Positions 46,501 through 61,700 of a stretch of DNA of 64,000 nucleotides are shown in pieces. The position numbers and the translations under genes are program-made. The DNA lies in the NCBI RefSeq assembly GCF_004027225.2, contig NC_044277.2, forward strand, positions 35,000,812 to 35,064,811. The letters are read 5' to 3'. The first letter of the stretch is position 1. Each line of letters starts with the position of its first letter. Under the pieces are notes generated by a model. The model searched no databases and had not been told where the DNA came from. It saw only the letters and a list, made by a program, of their open reading frames with translations. The DNA is from Strigops habroptila (taxonomy: Eukaryota; Chordata; Aves; Psittaciformes; Psittacidae).

Positions 46501-49500
46501 TTACAGCCTTATCATCCTTGGCTTCAATTTTACTCTATGCTAATGCCCTATAGGAAAAAAACCTACATTTACCATTCTATAAAAGGCTTACAAAGTTTTG
46601 TGTCTGAGCAGCCACAGTATACATGTAATAATAAAAAAATATATATATACATTTATATATACACGTGTATATATATGTATGTGTGTGTGTGTGTATATAC
46701 CTATAGGTGAAAAAAAATCCAAGTTCCTTACCTTCTTTTCTGGATCTCGAGCTCCAGAAGCAGCAACTGAGAGCTCAAGTTCCTTCTCACTGTTTTTGTT
46801 TAAAAACCAAAAACAACAGATCAAATCAGAAAACAGTAACAACTGTACCCATTCTTTCAAAGCACAGACCTCACAACTCTATAGTTAAAATAGCTCTGAA
46901 AATACAGGCTAACAGAAGACATGATTCCACTTGATTTCTTCTGGAGTCAGGGATGAAGGATACTGTGTATTATCTGTAAATAAACAGAACTCTCATCTGG
47001 CTATCATCTATTCCACCTAATAGAAATCCAACTACTGTAAAAGGACAAACCACCACATTGGTTTTTTTTACTACAACCCTTCAGGACATTTCTTAAAAAT
47101 TGATTTTTATACGCATTACAGCAAGAAGTTTGTAAAAAACATACTGAAATGAATGATTCAGAAGTACAGCAGTATTATATTGTAATTTCAGGGCTCAGGC
47201 TTGCTCAGCATGTACAATTTTTCCATCACAGTGCAACCATCAATAGTAAGTTATTTTTAATTCCTTAAACCTTCACTAATATCACCATCTATCATTCAGC
47301 AGGCAGCTACTAACAGGTAAGCAAGACAATTTGTATTTTACCATTCTGCATAAGTCAGGTGGTGAAGTGCTTTGAAGTGAAAGGTTACTTTCCTAAATCA
47401 GAGGGCAAACCAAGATCTGTTTTCAACTTTGCAAAGTAATTAGACGCTCGTGTACGGGGGTGGGGATAAATAAATAAACAAAGTAAATAAATAAGGGTAA
47501 CTTCAGCTTCTTCACCCTTAAGAAACTAAAAATATTTTTTTTTAATTAAAAATATCTGTTTTTTCCTTTGTTCCACTGAAAGCTTTATTTAAAACTAAAG
47601 TGCTCACACCGATGAGTTTAACTGAATGCTGTATTACCTAGCTAGCTGGCATTCCTTTGTTATGAAAATTATTCTTACACCACTGAATTCATGAAATGCC
47701 TTTACATTTCAGCCATTATCTTAAAAAAAAAAAAAAAAACCAAAACAGTAACTTTCCATTACCGTCTCTTATTTCGCTGTTGCTCAGCCATCTGTTCTAT
47801 TAGTTCTTGCCTGTATTTCTCTTTTTTCCTTTGGACAAGTTCTCGGTCCTGACCACCTAATGGAAATAACCACCCATTTGTGTAAACGCTCCACAGAATA
47901 CACAAAAGGTACTGGACAAAAATATCACATTTCAGTCAATTTAAAACATGAAACACAACAGAGTGTATGATTTGAGAATGTGCATAAGAACACTGGATCT
48001 TTACTGACTTAAAAAGATATATCTAGTTTTAACATACAGTTTGTTTGGAGTACAATGACCCAAACTACTAAAATTTTGATTACTATTCTTTTAATTTGCC
48101 TGGTTTTGTATAGTAAGGAAGCTACAAATTCCAAAGCTACGTGATTCAACAGCAACTTAAAAACAAGTTACTTATATTTCATATTTTTTTCCCTCAGGCT
48201 CAACTAAGGAAGATACACTATGGCACTCCAAAATTATGAGGCACTGCTTTGGATAAAAATGAAAGTTAAAACTGAAGAGAGTCAAATCTGCAGGGAGATT
48301 GCTCCACTTTTAGGATGGTTCTCATGGCTACTAAGAATTAGCAAAGCATTGACAGGTATGCATATGTGAAAGGAAACCGTGATAGCATCTACTGTATTTT
48401 CAAAGAACCCGATTTTAAAATACTCATTTTAAAAGAACCCAAAAAACTTCCAACTTATGGTAGTACCCTCACAATAAGCATGGAGTCTTCTAGTGTTTTA
48501 AAAACAACAACAAAAAAACTCCATCAACATTTCTGTATATTATAACTATCAAACACACGACTTCTAACATATTTCCATACACAATGTCACTGTGGATATC
48601 CAGTAAAGTAGACCTGAACAACGAAGTGAAGGAACCTGCAAGGAAACTAAACACAAACAAAAAACCCCGCACAAACTAACAAATACAAAACACAAAACCA
48701 AAACACAAGAACAAAAAACCATGATGCATTATTGACTCAATTTTTTATTCAATTATTGTGCTGGGACTGTAAAGTAACCAAAATGTGCAAGATAACTTCA
48801 GGCTTTGTGATTTCTGGGGAGTCTGAAATCACTTCTCATTTCCAAAAATTTCAAGTTTTAATTTACTTAATCTTTATACATCTTTAACAATATTCTTCTC
48901 CTAACCAGAACTGCTAGAATATAAATTCACAACTTCGTGTACTCAAGTACTACAAGTGAGATGACTGACCATTACGACACCACTGTTTTAATGTTGCCTT
49001 TAAAGAGTTAAAAAAAAATAGCATTGAAGATCAGGGAAGTTCAAATGTAAAAATAAAGAGCAATTATTCTGATAACTGTTAATCAACTTTTCCACAATTC
49101 AAACCTAGTCTGTCTTCTGAGGCTCCCGTGTGAAGAACTACTACAGTTCTTTTATCCTTGTCTTATGATTTTCTGAATTTAGCTATGTTTTCAACAGTAT
49201 TTCTCTCTACTACACTCAATAATAATGCTTCCTGCTAAATTTTCTGGCTATATTTAAGCAGTAAGAGATGATCAGAATCATTTGTTCTTGCCTAAGGTTG
49301 TGTCTTTAACAATACAGAAGTTAATATTTCTCCTATACTTCATTTCGTAAAAGAACTTAAGAATGTATCTAGGCCTTAAACTGTTAATGAAATCAAAGAA
49401 GAAAATTGGGGTCTTCAAAATTAACTAGAAAGCCCCATTACATTAACGGGGAAAAGGAATGTGTTTTTTCCTTTTTTATTCTATGTAAATAATATTTATT

Positions 49501-52500
49501 TACCAGTCTTGGTGACAACTAGCACAAATAAAAAGCTTATTTTCGTAAGTTTTAACTATTCCCAAAGAAAAAATAAAATATGCAAAGCAAGTCTAGCTCA
49601 GTGTCATTAGTGAGGTTTTTATACATACCAAGAACAAGGCCTGTTGTGTACGGCATTTCAGCTGCAGACTTGGCCTGTTCAGTAGCTGAAGAACTAATTT
49701 GTACCTGATTTCTGGGCAAAGACAAAAAAGAAAATGGAAAGATCAAACTCAAGAATGTACTTGCAGTCTGTGTGAAACATGATAGATGCACTTACATCAT
49801 TATGTGATACATTTACGACAAACAGCTTTCCTAAAATCCAAAGAAATATCACAAGCAAAAGAAGAAACCACCTGGCAAAAAGGCATTTCTCACAGTTCTC
49901 ATTTGCCTGCAGTTTCTGAAGCCATTTGAAGCACCACTCAGCTGAGCACTTAAACAATGTTGACAGACTGAGTGGTGCCAGTCAAGAGTTTATGTAAAGA
50001 CTTTACAAGTGTTCTATTTCTGCCTCATCCACTTAAATCACTTCAGGACTTGCAAAACCAAGACAAGAGGCAAAGAGAAATTTTAAAACTACTATCAAAA
50101 AAGGATTCCATGTTACTCCTATGAAGAGTCTTCAACAGGCAAATAGGTCATCCATTGTTTCAAAAAGAAAATTTCAACAGCTGTTCTCAAAAGAAACAGG
50201 CTTTTCTTGTACTACTATATTCTAGCTGTAGGAAAAACTAACAGTCATTTCAGACAACATATTAGGGATTTTAAATAAACATTTTCCTTTCACCATGAAT
50301 TTATCGTGCAATTATGAGGAAAGTACACTATATACCACACCTCGAATTTCCAGTTCTTGAGGTCTGCTGCACACGTGCTCTCTCCTTTAATTCATCTTCA
50401 TAATCTGCAGGTAGGTCTCTTACTATTCCATCCAGATAGGGCCTTAAAGAAATAGAAAATCATCAGCTATGCTTGCCTAACAACATACAATCTGAAATGG
50501 AAGGTTCAGCAGTCTCACGCAAATGGATTCTCAGCCCAATTGCATACAGGATGGCAGAACCAGTTCTGACAATATCACACAAATTTTCTAGAAACACTTC
50601 ACTTTGCTAGCCTTGTTAAGGCATCTCTCTGTCTGGAGTTTGAATTCCCAAACCTGCTTTCATGCAGCCTTTATCTATTGACCCTGCTTAAGAGTTATGA
50701 GAGCTGAAGAGCATTCACACTGCATTAATTGAAACAGATCTTGCTGCTCTTAATCCCCAGGAGCCAACAAAGTCTACTACTCATGTCAGCATACAGCTAT
50801 TGGGCAAGTCTGATGAAACAGTTAATTCAGATATGAAAAGCTTCTGTAATGACTCCCTCCCCTTCACTATGCCCCTGATACCATTTAAAAGAGAGGTAAC
50901 TTCCGATAAAAAGATAAAAGACAGGTAGCATGGTGAATACAAAAATTCAGGAGCTAGAATTTGAATCATCCACATATGAAGTAATATAATTGAAACTTCA
51001 AGTAAGTCCGAACACGCCAAATAATGTATGGACACAAGGGAGTTTTTCCTGAAAAAAATCTGGGGTGGCTGAATTCACAGGCTTTTCTTGCCTCGCAAAA
51101 TACTCTTTAACGAGGACTCCAAGTTACCTTGATAAAAGGCAGAAATAGGTATTCAATGAAAAATAAACTACCCAACAGCTGCTAACAAAGTTACATATTT
51201 TCCTGAGCTGGACAGAGCCATGGACTTCCTATTAAGCAAACAAAAAAATACTAGGCAAACATATGAAAAACCTCATCTTATTCTTTTATGTAAAAAGACT
51301 CACAGCTCTGCCCATCTCTATAATTTAAATAAAAGCCAATAATCAAAGGCAAAAGGATGCAAGCAGATTATTAAACACTGATTTGGCATTTTAACAACCC
51401 ACAAGAACAACATGAAAGAACAACATCCATCCTCTCGGCATAACATGATCTTTCATAACCAAGATCATCTTTTTGATAATGATCAATCTGCTACTTACAA
51501 GGCTGGTCACATAAGACTGAAACACAGTGATGAAAGGGAGAAAACAAAGAAACAAACTTTGGGATTCAGGAGGCAACCTTTTTTGCAAAAAGCAGCAAAT
51601 GGCAGGCCCAGACATGTTGGCCCAATTCAATCAGGAAGCTGTTGTATCCTGTTTATAGGACAGAGCTGGCTGCTGGGAATGGTCTAAAGCATTCCTCTCC
51701 CTTTCCTGTCACCATTTCTGTTTGCTGATACATGCCACAGCCCATGTGCCTCCATCAAAACAGATCTTTCTGAAAAGAAACACCTGCCTCTCCAAACCAA
51801 TAAAGCCCATTTAAATTAAACATTTTAATACAGCAAATAAAATATTCCTCCTTATGAATTTAGTTTCTATACTGAATCAAAGGTGTTCTGGGAAAGTTGA
51901 CATTGCCCAAAATGAAAATGTAGAAAAAAAAAAAATGCTAACTCTACAGAAGCTGAGCTGTCACAGTAACTAATAGAAGTGTTTCTCCTTCTTGAAGGGA
52001 GACTGAAAATAGCTAATAAAAGTTTAAGTGGAGCTCCTTGCAAAGAAGAAAGAAAGTACTAGATTACAAAGCACATTTAATTAAAAAAAAAAAAAAGGGG
52101 AATTTTCAATAAAAATGCAGCAAAGTAGTAAATACACACCAAAAAAACATCCCAAACTTTAATTTCATGTACAAATTTAAGTTCAGGCAATTCAGGTGAT
52201 GGTCCAGCAACTGCTTTTAAGAAGATGGCGAATAACAAATGTAAGACTATCTTTCTTTTAAAAGAAAACTGAACTAAAAGTGTTTCAGAGGCCTCTCCAA
52301 TTAAGGAATGAATTGCCTAGCGATATATGGGTTTCAGATTTATACAAGCACCATCAGTGTTTTTTGAATACCTAAGAATGTGTACACTATTATTCAACAT
52401 GATACTGCCTACTGTTGGTTTAAACACCATCCATGCTGATATTTTACATTTATAATTCTGGGTATATTCTTTGAGAAACAAAATAAGCCCTCAAACTTTA

Positions 52501-55500
52501 CCAAATGGTCATTTTTATTCAAATATTAGACTCTCTGTCCAATTGAATTAGACAATGGCAAACAGACCCCAGCAAAAGGAGGACATTCATCCTTCTGAGT
52601 GTTAATCAACACAAGAGGATTAATGTTGCTGTTAGTCTTAAAAATACAAACATTTTTGTTATCTTTGTTAGACACCAAGTAAAGCTTCTAACATTTTTCT
52701 TTTTGAAAAGTTGTAGGGCAAGACATTCCTACCATAAAACTTCTTTTGCTCATTTCTACCGATATTACACTACAATAGTTAATTTCTTTACTTTTTTTTC
52801 TTTTTTAAAAAAGCTGAGAAAGAATATCAAAAGCTATTTTTGTACAGAAGCTACTTTAACTCTATTGGCATTTGAAACTGGAAAAGAGGCATGACTTCAT
52901 CCATTTTAGAAAACACTTTTGCAGTAGTAGAGCATTTCAGGGTTTGTTCTTCCCAGTTACTAATTTGCAGTACTATCCAGGAAATTATCCTTGTAAACAA
53001 CAACTCAAAAGATCATTTAACCAATCCACCAGCAATTAACAACGAAGCATGATCATAGTATTCAACACTGCTGAAAGTGGTACAATTTGACCTCTTTCTT
53101 TTCCTAGAAGTGTTAATTCTAGGGGAGGAGGGGGAAAGAAATTGTTATTTTGCCTAACCAGGGAAAGAAATGGGCGTTTCCTTCACTGAAGGAGCTACAG
53201 GAGAATAATTTTGGCAAGAGGCCTGTTCCCAAGATCCGTAAAGTGAAAAAATGTACACTCTTCAAGCACCTTTTTAAAATTTATTTACAAGAAATTTTAC
53301 TGCTTTAGTTCATTTGAATTTAGCTGTATAAAACAAATCTGTTTCAAGGTTGGTACTATTTCACACCACAAGCCATCTGTTTTTGAAAGCAACCGGTTCT
53401 TGCAATGGAATAACCCAAAGGTGGCCAGACTGCCAAACCCTGAATGATTGGGAAGGTTACACTTATTTTTTTCCCTTTTCAATGAGAGACCTAGAAGAGA
53501 AAGATCAACCATTTATGTCAAAGCAACCAAACTGATTTATCAGTTAACACGGTAAAGGTTATTTAATAATGAATGTTTTCTGGCAAACTACTCTTCATAA
53601 AAATGAATTGTAGACTTTTTTTTCTGAGATAATTTCTCTAGTATCCTTGGTTTGCCATAATATATAAAATGCTCCCTAATGTATGATGCATAGTCTTAGG
53701 TATTGGTCCAATTTTAAAATAGTTTTTCTAAAAATTATTGCAAAGGTCTGTTGTGAAGTAAGTACAAAAATCCTGCATTCGCATGAGAATCTTGACTATT
53801 CTTCAATAAAACATGGCTGTCAACAACACTACACAAATAAAGGAGAAAACAGAATTAAGAATACCTTTCAGCAAAAAAAAACCGAGGAGTTTTTCTGTCA
53901 TAAGTGCTTTCAGATCTAAATCTAGGGTCCATTTCTTCACTTATCTCAGGATCATAGTCCATTCTGTAGTATCTTCTACCAAAATGGCGATCTTCATCAG
54001 GTCTGTGATGCTTCCTAATAGGAATTACGGATTGGGTAGCAAATCCACGATGCCTTCGATTGGGAACATCCAAATCTTCATCAAGTCTTCTATTTAATAG
54101 TCGAGTTCTTAATTCAATGTCATCATCTAACCTATGATACCTGTCTTCCTCCAGCCATCTCTTATTTAGCAGCTCTTCATAACCTTCTGTAGAAGTAAAG
54201 GCATCCTTCTTGGGAGGTTCTGCACTTGTATTAGAGGACTGCACTTCTGTATGTAGTTCTGGCTGAAGCCTTGTAACAGCAATAGGTTTTTTCTTCCTGT
54301 CCGTCTCATTCTGTTTAATGGGGAAAAAAAAAAATATTAAAAGATCTGAGTCTAAACAAATCACATTGAGCAAACTGTTTGTTCTTTTATCAAAAAGATT
54401 TTGATAGAACTATTTCTACACAAGAATAACAAAAATATAACGTAAAGGTCCAATGGGATGACAAAGAAAGAAAGAAAGAAAGAACCCTGACTCCCTAAAT
54501 CTAACTAGATAAGTCAGCTGAGTAAACATAAATGCCCAAACATGTAGAAAAAGCTTTAGAGATTTACAGCCTCAGTTACAAAACACAAGCTGCATTTTTG
54601 CTTTTCCTAGGGTTCACTGTTCTCCAGACCTCGAAGAACCCAGTAAGAATCAGATACTGAATTCAAAAATATAAAGGATGCCTGAATACTGCCTCATAGC
54701 TGTCCTCACGGATTAAAACAGTTTTCAACTACATGACATTCCAATACACTTGGAGGAAAAGACCTTTCTCATAAGAAAACAATCTTTCTGGAGACAGACA
54801 AGAAACATTCTTCTAGATAGAACTTACAAATACATGGATATTTGCACTTGCTGTCTGATGCAAGAAAGACAACAAATTTTCAGCTGTTGTGAGTACAAAT
54901 ACAAGTCCCTTCATGGAACAGCCTAGCTCTCACACCACTCTACACTTAAGAATCTCCATATTAAAAAAGGTGGAAGGCCTTCTTAAATCAAACCTGCAAT
55001 AGACGAAAGTTACAAATTATTGCAGCCCATCACTAAAACTAAGGCAACGATATTTAAAAAACAAAACTTATCCATTCCACACAAAATCTTATAACGAACA
55101 AGCAATAGAAAGGCTTTCTCAGACCAATATAAATAAGAAGTCAGTGATAAAACTGTAAAACTGTATTACCTCTGTATTTTTCTTCCCCAATTTCCTTAGC
55201 TTTTCATTCCACAATTCTTTATCCCTGAGGTATTGATTGTACTCCTTGTTTCTTTCAAGCCGTAGTTTCTCCTAAAACAGGCATTAAAAAGGGCATCATA
55301 ACTGCATTTTTGAGCAGCTTTTAGATTCACAGAACTGCAGTATTAAATGAACACATACAAGCTGTGGTTTTGCCCCTCTTTCCCCACCCCTCACCCCCTC
55401 ATGATGTACAAATAGAGCTTAAATTGCTTCAAGGTCTTTCTTCATTCTTGAACATATTACATTCTCTTAATCTGAAATCTGTACGTGGAAGTCAGCTTCT

Positions 55501-55678
55501 TGGGCATGAATTCTAGCCCCCAGTAACACTACTGTAATATTAAGTTCAATCTTAGACCAGTTAGTTTTCCTCTTGCTAAATCTATTACAAAATTGTTCCA
55601 AAGCCTCACTACTTGGGCAATTCTAGATCACATTCTAATTTCAAATCTAAATATATTTACATATGATTTTTAAACTTA

Positions 55679-55725
<47 letters not shown>

Positions 55726-58700
55726 AGATTAGTCGTGACTTGCCCCACTCATAATTAAAACACGACAACAGATACATGCGTAGACAAGATGTGTCAATTA
55801 GAGCTCAGGATATAACTTGAACTGTCAAATTCAAACAAGCAGTTAAGCTGACTTCAGAGAGTCAAAAGCGGAAAGAATGCAAAGAAAACTAAGAAAAACA
55901 TGATCCATCCACTTTGTCCTAGCTGCTTCTGCAAGGTGACAACATTTATAACCAGCTTGCTCAGATCTAAAAATAAACCTGCAGGATTTGTACATCATAA
56001 AAATCCCTGCAGGAATTGTACATCAATAGCCTAATAATGTAATATGAAATACGAAAGTCTCCAGGTAAAGCAAACTCTAGTTTACATTATTTCCTGATAC
56101 ACTACCTTATGTTTAGAGCATGAGACATGTCTTACACTAACTCACTCCAACCATCATATATATGCACAAAAGAGAATTATATTATAATATTAAGAATTAT
56201 GCTCTTCTCCACTGCAATATTTTCCAATATAAAAGCAAAAAGTCTTTTAAAACCTTAGCATTATATATAAATTTACTTTCCCACAAACAAATTTCAAACA
56301 AAAATAATTTACAGATCTATCACCATGGAAATACCAGCTTAGTAACTTAGTAACTGTTTTGCAAATGAGACCGATGCTCCCAAAAACTTGGGGGTTTTTT
56401 TCCCCAAATTTGTGTCTGTAAGTTTCATATCTGCAGACAGCTATGAAAGCTGCCTGAGGGGTATTTTCTGAAGCTGAGAAACTAGCTTTGTCTGTAACAG
56501 GTGGCAAAACACTCAGCAGAAAATTCAATACGCTGTGTGGCTGCACATTCTACCTAATAGAGGAAGCCAAAATGCAAACATTAATCTCTAATCATTATCT
56601 GTCCAGAGGCTAACCGTTTAGCAGGGCACACTGTGACACCTTCTGGCAGCTTTTAGGTTCTGCAATTCCAATAAATAAGTGGGTAAAAAGGATACAATGC
56701 ACTCCGGCAGAAAACCTCACCAAATGTTGAGCTGCTATGATAGAAAACCATCAATGATCAGATGTGTTCCCAGTCCAGATACATCTTTGATTTTCACAGA
56801 ATTAATCAAAGATACTTTATCTTTCACTGTTTCAGCACACATACTTGCTGAACACAAAGTTCACAAGAACTTAAAGCTAACGTTAACCCAGCACAAGGGC
56901 ATGTTGCCACTGAGGAGTCCTTTCCCCTTCCTGGGTATTTCATTCTTGCTGACCCCTTTTTCTTTTTTAACACTAGCACAATTTGGAGTTTGAGGCTCTT
57001 TCGTAACAGCAATTTTCACTTATTGAGTTCTCACCTGGCTCCTCATATGGCCAAACATTATTGCCAGCACAAGAAAGGCAGAAAGCATAAGTAAGCACAC
57101 CAAGGGCAAGACCAACACATTCCATACCAAAAGTCTTGTGCCACCTTACAGCAACAGCATAGCCTCAAACACAGAGCAACCATGCAACTCCAAGGAAACA
57201 AAGGTTTAAAAAAAATTAAGTAAAAATACATAAATGAAATAAAATCCCCAAGGGTGCAACAGTCCAGTCCTCCTCCAACAACAGTTTCTCTTTCTGCCTT
57301 GCATCTCTGCTGAGGTTTGACCAAACCTAACAACCAACCAGTGGGGTTTGTTGAGACAGCAAAAATATTTGCTAAATTACAGTGTTTCTGCTGATTCAAC
57401 TTCCTAGATCAACTTACAAGCACACACAAGAAAGGAACTGGGAATACAAGGGTAACAATATGAGGGCAGCAGGAGAGATGACCCCCGTAAGATCGATTTA
57501 GGTGTTCACAGAATCATACTATGCATCAGAGGAACGGATCAGAGCTTAAGAAAAACCACATATCCATGCTGCATCTTCATATTCTAACCTCCATGAACCT
57601 CCAATAGCAGAGAGACAGTTATGGCTGGTATCTTTCTCCAACATATGAAAGCAAGACCATAAACTGGTAAGAAATCTCAGGGAAACCAAAGGGGCTAAAT
57701 ACTGAGAGAGAATGTGTACTCCTTTCACAAAGCACATTAGTATCTGTATTTTGAAAGAAAGGTTGGAAATTGGTAAGTTTCCTATATTAACAGCACACAA
57801 TATGTGAAATACAAGATCAGCTTTTATTTAGATTCCTGGATTTATCTGTTCAAAATAAAATAATCACATGAGGATAAGCAGGTAGGTTAAGTGTACACAA
57901 CGACATCAAAACAAATCGTGTACAGCAGAAAGCACACTTCCCTTAGTTCTGACAGGAACTGAGAAGAGTATCACTGTAGGAACAGCTACAAGCAAATATT
58001 TTAAAAATTATCCTCAGGCTGCAATAGGACGAGTAATAAATTAGAAAAGGATTTCTAAGAAAAACAGTGTTCTTTATTAGATCAATATTTGTTACTGAAC
58101 AAAACCCAAGCACAATGAGAGCTTTTGAAAACACCAGGTGCCCTGCAGCTGTAAATTGGAAGTAGCGAACCTCCAACAAGTATCAGTACAGACTTAAACA
58201 TCTAATTATCTAGAAATTTAGAGTACAGGTAACCTAGGATTATTCTAACGACCACCTCCCAAAAACATTTATTTGTAAACACAGGGGGAAAACAAACAGA
58301 AAGTGGTAAGAATTTTTCCACAACAGTTGAAGTATTCGGGTTCATTTTCAAGTTATACACCACTTAATTTCCTCCAGATACTTACCTTTGCAGATTTTCG
58401 CTCATCAATAGGAAGAGATAATCCCTGAGTATATGGATCTACTTCACCAGTAGTCTGATAATTTTTCTACATTAAAAAGAAAAAAAAAAAAAAGTCTTTA
58501 AAATACCAAATTTTACTTGCTGAATACTAGCTAGGAATTAACATTTTCTGAAATAAATCTGATCAATTCAATGAAATAAAAACTGAAGACAACCTTCACA
58601 TTTTGAAAATGTAGGATGATCTTGGAACACACGAATGAAGTGAAGTCAAGGAATGCAGAAAGTAAAGGGCTTTGTCACACTTTAAGCTTGAGTTTGAAAG

Positions 58701-61700
58701 AGTTTGTCACTTCTTCCCTGTTACACTACTTCAAGGATTACATAAGCCTGTCTTCCTATATTAAAAATGCATATTTTAATTCAAAGAAACCGCACCAGTA
58801 CTCAGTTCTCCTGTAATGAATTAGAATAAGCACAAGCATATGTACAAGCGTAAGAGAAATTTTCCAAGACACTACTTAAGATGAAAAATCACTTTTTCTA
58901 ACTGCAGATAACATGTCTACCTCTTATTTTAACAGAGAGAATCCATGCTACCACTAGCACAGCCACCACTTTGCATCTCAACACTATTTTCTGCAACAGC
59001 GGTTCCCAAACTTTTCACGATAATAACCCGTCACCAAGTCTTGTAATTCCTTACGGACCATCAGTCACTTTCAGAACAGAATTTTCCATTGAAAACACTA
59101 CGTGGTTGCTCCATACAGCTCCCTGAGCTACAGCTTGGGAACTGGACTGTGCAGCACGTCAAAGTATGAGCCTTTCAAATCAAACACCACTGCTGGAACA
59201 GGTCGTTAGCTTCCCGGTCTAGATGGCTTCTTCATACATCACTCATTTACTATAAGCATCCCCAGGCCATTCTCAGTCAATAACTTATGTTTTAGAAAAC
59301 CAGTTATCTTTAATAAAAAGATCATCTGTTTGTGTGGCCTGGGCTGATGAGAGGAATGGGTTAGATATGGTATTTCACTAGCATTGTTTTCTTCCATTCC
59401 CTCTGTAGCTTAAAAGCTTAGAGGCATGTCAACAGGTAAGCACTCTACATGTTCCAGTACAAACCCACATCATTATGAATTACATTTCACAACTACACAT
59501 TGAAAGATGTAAGGGATTTAATAACCATGCAAATATCCAAGCACTGAGCCAACTAGATTAATACAGAGAACTAAGTTATTTTCACTAGAAAAAGTAAATA
59601 AACTGTAATCCTCATTATTAAGTAATGCTTTTCATAGATTTATAGAGATTACCTTTTATCTTAAAAAGGTACTTGCCAAAAATCAGAAACTGATATGAAA
59701 ACCGTATTTTCTACATAAGCAAGACTAAACAAGTTATTAACCAAAATATTATCACGATAAGAGCTGCTAAGAGTTGCACTATCTCTTTACGTGAGGAAAA
59801 GAGACTAGAGATTGTTATACTATCTCTTCTGCAGGCCTTACAAGCTTAATACAGCTAAAATGTATGACATTAAAAAATAAACTGTAAACCTAAATTTGTA
59901 AAACTGAAGTTCAATTGAGAATAAAAGACTAGAAGTTAATATAAAAATTGTATTATTTGGGTACTTCAGTGAGAATTACGAAACATTAAGTTTCAACACA
60001 ATAGCCTAACTTTGAAAATAATCTGAAGTGTAAGATTAAACAAGAAGCAACAATTATATAAGCATCATTTTGATTAGAGGTTAAAAAGCCCATTAATTCT
60101 GCTGTTGCTATTATTCTAGTGCATGCTAATATAGCTAATTTGTATCACATGCATGTTATTCAAAGCCCCAGAAAAAACAGAAGGTTGTTTCTACCACATT
60201 ACCTCCCAGTCCTTTACTCAAGTTGCTTAATCTGAACAACCTGGATGGACAGTGTTACATTTGAAAATTATATATACATGACAGTATAATTATGTAAATA
60301 ATTAAAAATAACTGTAATTGAACAAAGCTTGCAAAAATGTGCCTCTGGTATTATTTTTTCTTCACAATACTTGTATTCTCACATCTGGCCACTAGGTGAT
60401 GAATAACTGCCTCTACTGCTTTCCTAACCACCACTGATGAGATTCGCAGTGATAAGGACGAAAAGCACCCCAACTCTGATTCCATTGACATAACGTATCA
60501 GGGTTTATGATTTTATCCCAGCTTTGTAAAGTATGTGTATTAAAAAAAAAAAAAATAATGAAATAGATCTGAACTCATAACATCTATGGAACTTAAAAGC
60601 CTTGAAGCAAATGTCTACTACAAGAAAAAGTTTTAGAGTCAGCATTAGACAGCAACAATAGCAACTGCAAAGGAAAAAAAATATATCAGCAAGTGTTTTA
60701 AAATCTTACTAATGGAAATAAGGAACTTAAGTAATCATTTTGCACAAAGCCAACAATGCTGTTAATCACAACTAATCACTATGGCATGCACAAACACATA
60801 AAGCACAAAAAAGTAATGATTTTTTATTAATTCAAATTGCACAAAGCTGTCAAAGCAAAAAGCGACAAGTTTGAAGGGAAAAAAGAGAAAAAAAAAAGAT
60901 ATTGCAGGCACCCTACCTTTCTTTTTGCCTGTGAAATACCCTAAAAGTCAGGGAAAAGATACTTTCAAAAAGTGTCTTTCATTCAAAAATATTTGACTTA
61001 ACAAAAAAGACTTCTTCTCGTAAAACCAACCCATTTTTTCATTTTAAGAACTAAAGATAATTAGCATTTTCAGACACAGAAATTATCTGGTTCCTGATTT
61101 GTTTCTGTTTGGCTAAGAAGGGATACAGAATATTTCCAAGACGACGACATTTCATACATACCATTTCAATCTTAAATTTACTGTGACATTTAATAAATCA
61201 TGCTAAGCAGAACAAAGTTATTTTTATTTCTACCACTGAAAAGAAGCTGTCAAATGCAGTCACACTAATTATAGGAATATTCTTACTGAATTACAGACCA
61301 CACAATACATAAGTACTTAAGGATGTAACATGATATTTTAAATTTTTAAGAAGATACTAAGAAAGAAGTAGATACAAATAAATAAAACTATTCAGAATAA
61401 AAGGTAATATGTAGCCTTGTGGCAACAAGATCTATAGAAGCGTGGAATATACAACCCCTCCGAGCAGTGACATTTTGAAACTACTTTTACTCAAGTTTGC
61501 GAAACCAGCCATGGCTCATAATGAATGCCTTCCTATAAAGATTTTCCACAGATTTTATTCATTTTCATTTAACTAAAATGAGAGAGTCATTTTAAAAGAC
61601 TCGCTAAACTCAGGCAACCAGACAGGAAGCTCTACCTGAGAAAGGTATCGCCTATAATCTTGTCGGAGTTCCTCTTTGAGTTTATGTTTTTTTCGTTCAT

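Larger units (their letters stand above)
55272..58385 (-). other. CSPP1: CSPP1 intron 3 (3.1 kb)
   Basis: It contains the (TG)n microsatellite at 55683-55723 and a 20-bp near-duplicate pair at 55978-56025. The 113-codon minus-strand frame at 57058-57399 is cysteine/tryptophan-rich with no homology I recognise. Confidence 0.6.

Noticed and set aside
57058..57399. 113-codon minus-strand frame rich in C and W
   Set aside because: Intronic, no homology, composition typical of chance frames through TG/CA-rich sequence.
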